Of a stretch of DNA of 64,000 nt, positions 35,600 to 45,500 are shown in pieces. The DNA is from a virus. The DNA lies in IMG/VR virus record IMGVR_UViG_3300008117_000025, positions 118,847 to 182,846 of that record. One strand, written 5' to 3'. How positions within the stretch are numbered: position 1 is the first letter of the stretch; the number at the start of each line of letters is the position of its first letter. The position numbers and the translations under genes are program-made. Under the pieces are notes generated by a model that ran no database searches, was not told the origin of the DNA, and was given only the letters and a program-made list of their open reading frames with translations.

Positions 35600-37277
35600 A
35601 TTTAAGATCTAAATTATAGATATCTGATTTTTCTAGATTAGGATTACCTAATAATTGGGCGTTTCTAACAAAATCATAATAAGCAAAGTTAGCTACTTCT
35701 CTAAATTCAGGACGAGATAATGTTTTGCTAGCTGATATGCGGTATTTGGTTTTATCTAAATTATAAGATAAATTTAATGATGGTAAAACATCTAAATATT
35801 TTCTATTTACATTTACTTTAGTACCGCTAAAATCAGCTGTATTGACATTAAATAGATTATATTCAGTTCTTAAACCAGTATTTAATTTCCATTTCCCAAA
35901 TTCATTATCGTACATTGCATATCCATTTGCTAAATCAAAATCAGCTACATACTTATCTGTATTGTTTGTGATTTCATTTAGCATATCTGCTGCTTCATAT
36001 CTGAATATTCTGGCTTTAAAGTTTCTTGTTCTTTTAAGGTATCCACCACCAACTTTAACTTTATTAAATGATTTATTTAAATTACCATTAAAGCTATTTT
36101 CATCCATTACACTCCAAAAACGGTATGTATCTCTCCAGGCTACAGCATAAGGTTCATTTATACTTAATGATTTTGTAATTGGATTTACTCTATAGTCAGG
36201 TTGATCACGTAACATTAAATTATAACCTAAGTTAAAATCTAATGTTTTAATTTTACCTTCAAATTGAGAATTTACAACAGTTTTAATAATGTGATTAGAA
36301 GCATTACTTCTTACATTTTGAACATTATCATAATTTTCACCATTACGAGTTAAATATGATTGTTCAATTTGATGATTAAATAATGTCTTTAAGCTATATT
36401 TATTTTTACCTGTATAAGTAATATTAGCTAAACCATTTAATAGTGTTGTTTTAGTAAATAGTGTATCTTTATACTTATATGCTAATTCGGTTGATGATTG
36501 ATAATCTTGTCTATCAATATAATTTAAAGAGTAAGTATTTCTAGCTGTGGAGCTAAATAAGAAATTCCAATTATTTTTCTTTAAACCAAAAGACAAAGAT
36601 CCATTTGTATTAGGAATAGATGTAAATTGTTTAGCCTGAGGAGAATTAATTAACTTAGTATATGCTCTTTTATCTCCATTACTGCTTATGCGGTATTTGT
36701 AAGTGGAAGGGAACATTGAAGGGAACTGAATAGATTCCACCAAGTTGAATTTTTGAGATGTAGACACCACTCCATAACTTGACCCCAGGCTTAAAGAAAA
36801 AAAATTGCTAGAAACATCTTTAGTAGCAATTTGAATAACACCACCAGCAAAATCTCCAGGCAAATTAGCAGTAGCCGATTTGGCTACAATTATATTGTCT
36901 ATTAATCCTGAAGGTATAATATCGAATGAGAATGCTCTGCGATCAGGTTCAGTTGATGGTAGGTAGGTTTTATTTAGTAAAGCTAAATTATATCTATCAG
37001 CTAAACCACGTACTAATACGAATTTATCGTTTTGAATTGTAACACCATTTACTCTTTTAAGAGCATCACCTACTGTACGATCTGGTGTTTTTTTAATAAA
37101 TTCAACTGATAGGCCATCAGAAATAACGGAGCTGTTCCTAATTGTGTTAAGAACAGCTACGTTGGTTTCTTTTTTAGTTACGGAACGAACCGTAATATTG
37201 TCTAATTTTTTGTTAAATAGTGTGTCTTGAGAAAATAAAAATACAGGACACAATAACAAGAATAATAAATGTTTCAA
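35535..37277 (-). CDS. TonB-dependent receptor, N-terminal part (frame-interrupted)
   Basis: 580 residues. Signal peptide MKHLLFLLLCPVFLFS/QDT, no carboxypeptidase-like N-terminal domain. The plug has VGDALKRVNGVTI, VLVRGLADRYN and GGVIQIATKDV. Barrel strands follow, including LSRPEFREVANFAYYDF. The frame ends after FYPKSGEI with 12 aberrant residues, and the barrel resumes in the +1 frame (35123-35599). Intact relatives import siderophores, vitamins or polymers across the outer membrane with TonB energy. Base composition resembles the flanking phage genes. It follows the RecB-like gene with a 28-base gap. May be a pseudogene. Confidence 0.85.
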   Translation of the reverse strand: MKHLLFLLLCPVFLFSQDTLFNKKLDNITVRSVTKKETNVAVLNTIRNSSVISDGLSVEFIKKTPDRTVGDALKRVNGVTIQNDKFVLVRGLADRYNLALLNKTYLPSTEPDRRAFSFDIIPSGLIDNIIVAKSATANLPGDFAGGVIQIATKDVSSNFFSLSLGSSYGVVSTSQKFNLVESIQFPSMFPSTYKYRISSNGDKRAYTKLINSPQAKQFTSIPNTNGSLSFGLKKNNWNFLFSSTARNTYSLNYIDRQDYQSSTELAYKYKDTLFTKTTLLNGLANITYTGKNKYSLKTLFNHQIEQSYLTRNGENYDNVQNVRSNASNHIIKTVVNSQFEGKIKTLDFNLGYNLMLRDQPDYRVNPITKSLSINEPYAVAWRDTYRFWSVMDENSFNGNLNKSFNKVKVGGGYLKRTRNFKARIFRYEAADMLNEITNNTDKYVADFDLANGYAMYDNEFGKWKLNTGLRTEYNLFNVNTADFSGTKVNVNRKYLDVLPSLNLSYNLDKTKYRISASKTLSRPEFREVANFAYYDFVRNAQLLGNPNLEKSDIYNLDLKYEFYPKSGEIHQPQISYNLWC

Positions 37278-37305
37278 ACGAGAAATTTTGTTTCACTTAT
37301 AATTA

Positions 37306-38091
37306 TTAGGCATTTAATTTAATACTCGTGGGTAATAACTCCGTCATAGGCTTAAAGTCTGGGTTTTCAAGCTTATAGATTTCATATATGTTTTTAAACA
37401 TGCTGAAATTAGTAGCAATGCCATCTGATGGTTTTAATTGCCATCCTTTACCTTGAATTGCATCTTTTTTACCCTCACCACGAGTAGATGCTTTTAACCA
37501 CAAAATACCTGTGCGTTCAATAAGAGTATCGTGTGTTTCATTCCAAGCAACAGCATACGCTGCTAATTGTAAATCATATGAAGTATGGAGTGAATTTGAT
37601 GTTTTAATATCAAGTAACCAAACTTGATCATTTAATCTAACAATCAAGTCAGCTGTACCTGCATATTCATGAGCGTCTGAAAATAAATGATATTCTGTAG
37701 CAATTAGTTCTGGTTTATGTGTATTCCAAAATTCGGCAAATTTAAGAATCATCTTCCAAACTTCTAAACTATATTCTGCTCTTCCGTTTTCATCTAACCA
37801 ATTAATTTCTTCACCATTCAAGAAACGATCAATAGCAGTGTGTACTTGTGTACCTTCAGATGCTGCTCTAGAAGCAATGATATCAGCATTGTGACCTACA
37901 TCTTTAAGCCACTCATGGAAAAATTTATTTTTAGGAAAATAATTTAATACTGATGTTACTGAAGGATAGTATTTGTCGTTGCGTCTATAGAATCGGGAGT
38001 CTAAAACATTAATTTGCTTGTCTCCTTGGCTGTACTCAACGATGCGCTTAATTTTAGGGTCTTTTATGACGTTAACGTGTCTGTCAATCAT
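37306..38091 (-). CDS. RecB/Cas4-like PD-(D/E)XK exonuclease
   Basis: 261 residues. Core motifs: EGTQVHTAIDRF (about 79-90), E133 in ATEYH, GTADLI with D148, LLDIKTS with the D-x-K pair (161-163), and QLAAYA (175-180), the RecB-type signature. It probably processes DNA ends in phage replication or recombination. It overlaps the primase gene by 4 bases, and the pair forms a replication operon. Confidence 0.88.
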   Translation of the reverse strand: MIDRHVNVIKDPKIKRIVEYSQGDKQINVLDSRFYRRNDKYYPSVTSVLNYFPKNKFFHEWLKDVGHNADIIASRAASEGTQVHTAIDRFLNGEEINWLDENGRAEYSLEVWKMILKFAEFWNTHKPELIATEYHLFSDAHEYAGTADLIVRLNDQVWLLDIKTSNSLHTSYDLQLAAYAVAWNETHDTLIERTGILWLKASTRGEGKKDAIQGKGWQLKPSDGIATNFSMFKNIYEIYKLENPDFKPMTELLPTSIKLNA

Positions 38092-39029
38092 ATTAGTTGT
38101 AGTTTTTTCTCAAGCAAGCTCTGTAAATTCAGAGGTTTTGTTTGCTCAAGAGTGTTAAGGAATTGTTCAAAACCAATTTCATTAGCGTCTTTACCTTCCA
38201 TTTCTACAAGATATACTTCTTTACCGTATGACATAAGCATTTCAGCTTGTTTCAAAGCATCGCGCCTAGCGTCAGCATCTAAAGCAATATAAATTCTATC
38301 AACAGAGGCTTTAACTAATTTTTCCATTAGTTTTCCGTGTATTATTTTTCCAAATAAAGGAATAACATTTCGTTTAATGGTGAGAGCATCAAATATCCCT
38401 TCTACAAGGATAATTGGTGCATCCCAATTTATAAATAATTCCCACCCAATAACATCTTTAGCGGATGCAGGTGGGTTCTTATATTTTTGTAATGATGTTT
38501 CTTTATAGTCACGTGCTATAAAGTAATTTAATTTAGTATCAGCATCGTATGAAGGTATAATAACGCGACCTTCATATTTGCCTTCTTTACAAAAACCAAT
38601 ATTATATTTTATAATGTCATTTTGTGTAAGACCACGTTTTTTAAGGAACTTTAAAGCATGTTTCGCTTCAATTTGTATAATTCTATCTTCAGTTATATTT
38701 GAAAAAGATATAAATTCTTTAGGAAGTTCAAGTATATCTGAAGATACACTAATTTCTTTCTTGTTAGGGACTATTAGAATATTTAATTCAGCAATTTTAT
38801 TTTGTGGTGCTTTAATTTTCTTAAATAGTGAAAGCAACGATTTACCCTTAGCACCACACACCCAACAATGCCAAAAATTCTCACGTTTAGCTGTTGTGCG
38901 CAAGTTAATTTCCATTTTGTTTTTATGGTGTGTGCAAAATGGACACTTAAAGGCATAGTTACCTTTACTTGTAGATTGCCCTTTGCCTAGTACGGATTCC
39001 ACTAAAAATAGAAGCGCTGTATTATCCAT
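38088..39029 (-). CDS. DNA primase, DnaG/T4 gp61-like
   Basis: 313 residues. N-terminal zinc ribbon with CPFC (29-32) and CWVC (55-58); TOPRIM domain with ILVEGIFDAL and the DADARRDA acid pair (about 203-255). Preceding RVIIPSYDADTKL matches the primase core. It makes RNA primers for lagging-strand replication. Shorter than bacterial DnaG because the helicase-binding C-terminus is missing, as usual in T4-like phages. Confidence 0.92.
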   Translation of the reverse strand: MDNTALLFLVESVLGKGQSTSKGNYAFKCPFCTHHKNKMEINLRTTAKRENFWHCWVCGAKGKSLLSLFKKIKAPQNKIAELNILIVPNKKEISVSSDILELPKEFISFSNITEDRIIQIEAKHALKFLKKRGLTQNDIIKYNIGFCKEGKYEGRVIIPSYDADTKLNYFIARDYKETSLQKYKNPPASAKDVIGWELFINWDAPIILVEGIFDALTIKRNVIPLFGKIIHGKLMEKLVKASVDRIYIALDADARRDALKQAEMLMSYGKEVYLVEMEGKDANEIGFEQFLNTLEQTKPLNLQSLLEKKLQLI

Positions 39030-39056
39030 AACCTCAAATATACGAAATAACTTTGC

Positions 39057-39488
39057 CTACAACAAGTCTTTAGTAAAGAATTTACCTAGTATATTATCAT
39101 TGTATGATCTGTCCTTTCCAATCAGAACTTCTTCTTTACACTGGAAATGCATTTCGTAATATGTTAATGCTTTTTTAGTTTTGCATTGTATTAGGATCCA
39201 ACGATCAAAATTTTCCTCGCCATATTCCTTAATATCAGTAAGTAATTGTTTATTAGACCCCCAATATTTTTGCCAATCGCTTTCAGTACGAATTATTTCG
39301 TGAGTTGGTTTGCGACCTGGGCCAGTTTGTTCAGCAAGTTGTTTTTTAGTGAGTTTGTGTTTTTTATTATTCCAAAACACTTTTTTACCAATATAAAATT
39401 TACCTGTTTTTAAATTGGTAATTTTATAAACAAAACCATAATATTTTTCGGGATTAGGTATATCCCAACTTTTCCACTTGTGTATCAT
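39057..39488 (-). CDS. GIY-YIG-like phage nuclease
   Basis: 143 residues. The start GFVYKITNLKTGKFYIGKK gives the paired G-[FI]-V-Y / F-Y-I-G strands of the GIY-YIG fold, followed by ESDWQKYWGSN and LTYYEMHFQ, matching phage putative homing endonucleases (Seg-like). The conserved Arg, Glu and Tyr are plausible catalytic residues. It overlaps the next gene by 4 bases, so it is integrated in an operon rather than an obvious free-standing invader. Confidence 0.82.
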   Translation of the reverse strand: MIHKWKSWDIPNPEKYYGFVYKITNLKTGKFYIGKKVFWNNKKHKLTKKQLAEQTGPGRKPTHEIIRTESDWQKYWGSNKQLLTDIKEYGEENFDRWILIQCKTKKALTYYEMHFQCKEEVLIGKDRSYNDNILGKFFTKDLL

Positions 39489-39859
39489 ATTTCAACTATC
39501 CAAATAGATGGATCTATTCCTTTATTTATTAATCCTGACAGTCTGGTATTTCCAGCTAACAGATCATAGTCTTGATCATTAAATTTTACTGCTATAGGTA
39601 TTTCTACTTTATTTTGATAAAATGATTTATTAAATCTATCTTTTTTAGGTTCTTCTAATTTGTTAAAATTTAAATCTATATTACCTAATACATCTTTAAT
39701 TTTAGAATATTTTATAATGTATCCTTGATTAGCTATTTTTTTCCATTCCTCCTTTCCCATTTTTTTAAGTTCTGGATATCTGATAGCTTCTTCCCACTCA
39801 ATGTCGAAATTGGGTTTAGTGTATTTTATTTCTTTTAAAAGATTTAATAGCTTAATCAT
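39485..39859 (-). CDS. MIKL-tagged ParB-like domain protein
   Basis: 124 residues: tag MIKLLNLLKEIK, a helical middle, and a C-terminal VKFNDQDYDLLAGNTRLSGL, where LxxGNTRL is the nucleotide-binding motif of ParB/sulfiredoxin-like domains. In phages this fold occurs in nucleases and in regulators. With the tag, it may be packaged. One-base coupling to the tail gene upstream. Confidence 0.75.
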   Translation of the reverse strand: MIKLLNLLKEIKYTKPNFDIEWEEAIRYPELKKMGKEEWKKIANQGYIIKYSKIKDVLGNIDLNFNKLEEPKKDRFNKSFYQNKVEIPIAVKFNDQDYDLLAGNTRLSGLINKGIDPSIWIVEI

Positions 39860-40791
39860 TAGGTGTCATATTTCACAACAAAAGTCATATCAGTATCAGG
39901 AGACATTAACATGGGTTTACCAAATTTAGCTACAGCTAATAATTCATTATTGTCATTGTATAGTCCTAAAGTAGTAGCGTAGGTGTAAAAATCAGAGCCA
40001 GTAGCAAAATTTCTTAAAATACTACCTGTATAACTACCAGTTATGAGTGATGGGTTATAAGATAAGTTATAATCACTTTCTTTTACTAAACAACGAACTT
40101 CATTTTCATAAATGATATGTTCATTTTTAAAAGATATTTGCCAATTATCTGTTTCAGGGGCTGTTGATAGATCTTGATTTGTTATAACAGCTATTCCTTG
40201 AGCATAAAATATATTTCCTATATAATTTTCAGGGGTTATTACGTTTTCTGCAAAGTAACCTTCGTAATCAAAATAGTTAATATTAATATATCTATCTGTT
40301 TCTCCTTGTAAGTCTATAAGATTACCATATCCATCATCAACAATAAAGTAAACAGAAGAAGACATAATAAAGGTAGTAGGTAATATTTTACTACCGTATA
40401 CATCTTGATTAACAGATATTACTTGAATAGTTTCATTTATTCCTGTTGGATAATTCCTAATTAATTCTTTTTTATCATTATATATAAAATAAGAAGCAGT
40501 CGGGCGTTGTTGAGAAGCAGACTCGTAATATATTGAATTTGCTAATGAAGATGTATTTAGAGAAGAAGTATAAGTTTGATAATATAACTGATTTATCTGG
40601 GAGTATATTAGTCTTTGATATTGGTCATCAGTAGTAGTGGCTTCACCTGTTGAAAAGGTTCCAACAATGTTAGCACCTTGATATATTTTTAAATAACTAG
40701 AAAAAGAAGAAGAAGGAACAGCCCACTGCTTATTAGCAGAATATTGTACAACTGAAACGTCTGATTTGCTTAACTTTTTGAATGAAGACAT
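39859..40791 (-). CDS. Tail/baseplate protein, paralogue of next gene
   Basis: 310 residues, Ser/Thr/Tyr-rich and beta-rich. The C-terminus GLYNDNNELLAVAKFGKPML is nearly the same as in the gene at 40795-41790, and both share an N-terminal WGxxxx...S.YLDV-like region and STA-rich strands. A duplicated structural protein at the end of the baseplate cluster; adhesin or fibre-linked subunit is likely. Confidence 0.75.
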   Translation of the reverse strand: MSSFKKLSKSDVSVVQYSANKQWAVPSSSFSSYLKIYQGANIVGTFSTGEATTTDDQYQRLIYSQINQLYYQTYTSSLNTSSLANSIYYESASQQRPTASYFIYNDKKELIRNYPTGINETIQVISVNQDVYGSKILPTTFIMSSSVYFIVDDGYGNLIDLQGETDRYININYFDYEGYFAENVITPENYIGNIFYAQGIAVITNQDLSTAPETDNWQISFKNEHIIYENEVRCLVKESDYNLSYNPSLITGSYTGSILRNFATGSDFYTYATTLGLYNDNNELLAVAKFGKPMLMSPDTDMTFVVKYDT

Positions 40792-40794
40792 GCA

Positions 40795-41790
40795 TTAATA
40801 ATCTAATTTGATTCTAATTAAAGCTTCTTTTGTAAAGTCTTTTGTTAATGGTCTACTTAATTTTGCTACCGCTAATAATTCATTATTATCATTATACATA
40901 CCTACTGATGTAACATATGTTTGTGGATTATTAATTAAAGTAGTATATAACAAATTACCATTATCATCTATAATAGATGGATTTGTAGTATAGTTATATT
41001 CACTATTTTTTACACGTGTAAAGAAATAAGTTGAAGATACTGTTTCTTCTGATTGTAGTTTGAATAAGGAACCACTAACTATAGATTTATATAATACTAA
41101 GCCGTTATTAGCAGCAGAAGCTGTTATTTGACTTACATTTACAGAAGAGGTAAGATATGGGAGGAGAGAAGTTGATGATCCGGAGGTTGCATTTAATATA
41201 ATTATATTAAGATCAGGAAACATCATTCCATAATAAGAAGAAGTAGCAGAAGATAAAGGTACACCAGCTGTACTTCCACTTATAATATAAAATACTCTGT
41301 TTTCTCCTATGTAACGAGTTAAGTTTGTAGTAGTACTATCATCTACTAATGTAATAGTATTAATAACACTAGCACTAGGAACAGATAAACTCAAAACAAA
41401 AGACCCAGGTAATAAAGATTCTTTATAACGAGCACGAGCTACATTAAGTATGTAAATTTGATTTGCTGTTGTACTGCCGTCAAAGCTAAAATTAGTTACC
41501 TCAGTTCCATAAACCAAATTTCTATATTCGCCATATACAACACGAGAAGGTGTAAGTCCAGGAACATTAGGGTTAATTAACGCAGACCCAGATCCTTGTA
41601 AATTACCATATTGAATAGCAAATTGAAGAGAAGAAGTAGCAGTAGTATCGTATACATCTAGGTAATATTCTGTATAGGTACTAGATGTATAAAAAGAAGA
41701 CAATTGATTATTATCTCCTCCCCATAACCCACGTACTACTGTTTCAGAGCTTACTACTTGATCGTCTGTATTATATCTTGAAAATGACAT
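40795..41790 (-). CDS. Tail/baseplate protein
   Basis: 331 residues, low-complexity Ser/Thr/Tyr-rich beta structure. Ends MYNDNNELLAVAKLSRPLTK before RIKLDY, the block shared with its paralogue. Three bases separate the two genes. Tail-fibre or baseplate attachment is the likely role from position and composition. Confidence 0.75.
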   Translation of the reverse strand: MSFSRYNTDDQVVSSETVVRGLWGGDNNQLSSFYTSSTYTEYYLDVYDTTATSSLQFAIQYGNLQGSGSALINPNVPGLTPSRVVYGEYRNLVYGTEVTNFSFDGSTTANQIYILNVARARYKESLLPGSFVLSLSVPSASVINTITLVDDSTTTNLTRYIGENRVFYIISGSTAGVPLSSATSSYYGMMFPDLNIIILNATSGSSTSLLPYLTSSVNVSQITASAANNGLVLYKSIVSGSLFKLQSEETVSSTYFFTRVKNSEYNYTTNPSIIDDNGNLLYTTLINNPQTYVTSVGMYNDNNELLAVAKLSRPLTKDFTKEALIRIKLDY

Positions 41791-41803
41791 AGTTTATATT
41801 ATA

Positions 41804-42466
41804 TTAGTTTGTTGATACCTTTAAGATACTAAGAGGAATAGTAATTCTTGCTCCACTATCTCTACCAATTACTGTAATTGTAGTAGCTAATTGGGTTAAA
41901 CTAGATCCAAATAAAGTATTAATTGTAGTACCTGTAATTGTAAACGAAGTACCAACTTGAGTTACTGATAGTACAGTTCCTGTAGTTGTATTTAAACCTT
42001 GAATAGGAGTTGTAGTTGTAATGCCAGTTCCAGTAAATGTAGATACTAAGCGAGAATCAGCAATAGTAGCAACGTATCCATTGGCTTCAAATGTACTTGT
42101 AGCACCTAAATAGTTAAGTGTTTGTGGAGTAATTGTAAGTGAAGCACCTTGTTTAAGTGAAATACTGTTGTATCCAAGATTAATTACTGGTAGTTTAGAA
42201 GTTCCACGGGGTAAAGTTACAAGTTTGTAACGCATAATTTGTGAATCATCAGGAAAAGCTTCTAATACCGGTGTGTTTTCGATTGCTTCACCATAAAATG
42301 CAGATCCAGATGGATGGGTTGGGTTATATAAGGTATAATCGATTTCATCATCAGCTAATGCAAATTGTGTAATTTTGAATGAACCATCGTTACGAGCCAA
42401 TAATTCACGCCCTTTTTTAGTTAGTATTGCATCTACAGTAATTGTTGTAGGATTTAAAATTGCCAT
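41804..42466 (-). CDS. Conserved tail structural protein
   Basis: 220 residues. The N-terminus ILTKKGRELLARNDGSFKIT followed by ALADDEIDYTLYNPTHP is a pattern I know from tail proteins of Bacteroidota and marine phages, just before the fibre genes. The C-terminal half is Thr/Ser/Gly-rich beta structure. Promoter box at 42486-42495. Confidence 0.75.
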   Translation of the reverse strand: MAILNPTTITVDAILTKKGRELLARNDGSFKITQFALADDEIDYTLYNPTHPSGSAFYGEAIENTPVLEAFPDDSQIMRYKLVTLPRGTSKLPVINLGYNSISLKQGASLTITPQTLNYLGATSTFEANGYVATIADSRLVSTFTGTGITTTTPIQGLNTTTGTVLSVTQVGTSFTITGTTINTLFGSSLTQLATTITVIGRDSGARITIPLSILKVSTN

Positions 42467-42485
42467 ATTCGTTTATTGTATATAT

Positions 42486-42495
42486 TATAAATATA
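42486..42495 (-). promoter_or_regulatory. Promoter box for 41804-42466
   Basis: TATATTTATA, about 20 bases before the ATG. Confidence 0.5.
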
Positions 42496-42509
42496 TTAAA
42501 AATTTAAGT

Positions 42510-45500
42510 TTATGCTGTAGTTCCTTGTTGATCAGCTAATAACTTTTGTTTTACTTCTTTAGTAATTGTATCAATATTATCTAAAAAATCAGTAGCTATA
42601 TTTGAAGGTATTGTAAAACCATAAGATGTTTTTCCTGGTCTTTTTCTAAATACTAAGTGAGCATTTGTTTCGTCTTCAACACGTTTTAATATTAAAAAAC
42701 GCTGATATGATCCTGATTGTAAATTTGAAATATATAAATTAGACATCTGGGTATTTATATGTAGCTGTAAAAAACTAGATGAATAGGATGAACTTAATAT
42801 TCTAGATTCAACATAAGTATTGTCTGATAGAAATGTAATTATAATATCATAAGGTTTAATCGAAAAGGGATAATCAACATCTCCATAATTAGCACTTCCA
42901 CTATATAGGCTATTTATAGACCCAGTTAATGGATTAGGAATAAATTGATAATTTCTATCATAAAAATTACTTATACCTGAATTAAAAGTAATTATGTTTC
43001 TGCTGCCAGTAGCTACAGATGCAGATATTGATGAAGAATTAAAATACTGACAGGTTGTTGATGCATATCCTGTAGAAACTGATAATGAACTTATAATTAG
43101 ATTTCCTGCTGTTAATGAAGCAGTAAAGTTAGCATTACTAGAAGAAATATTAAATATAAAAGATAATTTATCTCCTGCTGTTAATCCACTTATAGGGAAG
43201 GTAATAGGTCTATTTATATCAAATACTGTAGAATCAGAATTAAGAAGTGATGATTCAGGGCTGAATATATAGTATAATCCATCAGTATTAATATTATATT
43301 GCCATATTTGTGTAGGGTCAGTACATGTTGTATACGTTGATCCGTAACTAGAAACAAGAGAATAGTATTCATTAGGATATCTACCATCTACTGTACAAGT
43401 AGGATCACCTATAGATGAACTATATATTGCCTGGTTATATTTATAGATTGTTTCTCCGGCAAGTTTAGTGGTTCCTCCTATAAGAATATCTCTTCCTAAA
43501 ACTATTGGTGTTGATGTTAAAGTAGGGGGACTACCTCCCTGGTTAAAGCCCGGATAGCTATAAGCAGCAGGGCCTAAAATAGAAGCTGTATTGAGAGTAG
43601 GATCTGTTATTAAATCAAGATTATGAGTATCTCGAAGTATTTCAGTTCCATTTTTAAAAAGTATTAAAGATCCAGTTAAGTAAGTAGTTCCTCCTACTAC
43701 ACTTGCAGACACAGCAAATGAAGCTTGTACCCTATAATCACCAGATTCTTGTACAGAATAAGTAGGAGGAGCAGATATAGTTCCGGGAGTAAATATATTA
43801 CTATCATCTGTAATTTCTGTATTGAATATATTTAGTATATTATTACTAGTAATTGGATATCCAGGACTAGTCGATCCACTAATTGTTAGGGGAAGAGTAC
43901 CATTAAAGGCATCTATTTGATAACTATTAGCTCCTTCTAAATTTTCAAAATATATTTTAGGATCAACACTACAACTACTAAAATATAAAATTGGATAATA
44001 GGAATATCCACTATCGAATATTAATTTATCTCCATCTGTTGTTTTTTGATTACCATATTTTTGATTATCAAATTGGGATATGTTTAAATAACCCCCAGCA
44101 ATAAAAATTCTTTGAACCTCTTCCCAGTGTTTGTTACGTTGATTTAACTCTGTTAATCCACCCTTATCATCTACAAGATACTTTAAAGATATTCTATTAC
44201 GTCCTGGGAGAAAAGATGAAGATACTATTTCAGTAAATAGTCCAAGCTTTCTTGTGTTTTTATTTATAGTAGGTTCTTTACCAAATGATATATCTCCGGC
44301 GTAAGTTGAAGAAGCACTACTATAATTATTATATTTTAAGCTAGATATTTTTACTCCTTCATAGCGTGAAAGTTGATGTGATTTTAAAGACTCGTATGAA
44401 TCCTGTAATTCGGCATAATAACTAGCTGAATATCCTGCTAATCTAAGGGGGCTATTTTTTATATAGATTGCTTCTAATGATTTGCGATTAGTCGATAATC
44501 TGCTAGAAGAAACATTATTAAATAATACATTAAAATCTGAATGAGCAAATATATTTAGGTCTATACTAGATGTAGGAAGTAAATATGGATTAAAATTAAC
44601 CTCATCAAAAATATCACTATAATCAACAACATCACCTTCAAATTCACCTGTATAGTAGGCTGCTCTACTTCCTGTTAAGTGTTGGTATATGTCTGTATAT
44701 TCGGTTCCAATAGTTGGTCCTTCAATAGTACCTTCATTTACTTCTATTTTAGAAGTAGAAGATGGATTAGCATATGCAAATTTATTTCTTTCTAAAACAG
44801 GAGAGTTAATAGTAATACCAGTTGAAAGATTTGCTCTTACAGGAACAAAATCTTTTAGCATTTTAAATAATGAATTATCAAAAAACTGGATTAGACGGAT
44901 AAACCCAGCATAATCCATATATGATGGATTAAAATTGTAGTATGTGTTTCTATCTATATCTAATTCATTATAAGATCCACTATACAAATAACCAGGATCT
45001 CCAATAATATTATCTAAACTCCAATTAGGTTCTGCTATAGCTATTGAAGCAGAAGCATAAGTATCAATTTGAGTTTCGGGAGAAAATGAAACATCAACGT
45101 AGTGATAATCTGTGTTTCTAGGTTGAGATATAGTAGGGTTTGATTGTAAATTAACAAAAGGAGATAAAATACTACCCGATGCTATACTATTAGTAACTAT
45201 TCTTATTTTATCATTATTATACTCATCCAGCATGTTTGCTTTGAGATCACCACCATATTCTTTAACATTTAATATGCTACTAGTAATACCAAAAGTAGAT
45301 ATCAATGTTTGTAAGCCATAAGTTGTACCTTTAGTTTTTAATAATAAAGGTAAATTATGATAAATACGTTTATAAGTTTCTGCGAGTAAATCTTTACGTG
45401 GTATATTATTTAAATAAGAACCTGTAGGGGTAAAATTATTATCAAAATTAACACTACCACTATCTTGTCCAACTAAAAATAAATCAGTTTCGGAATCACC

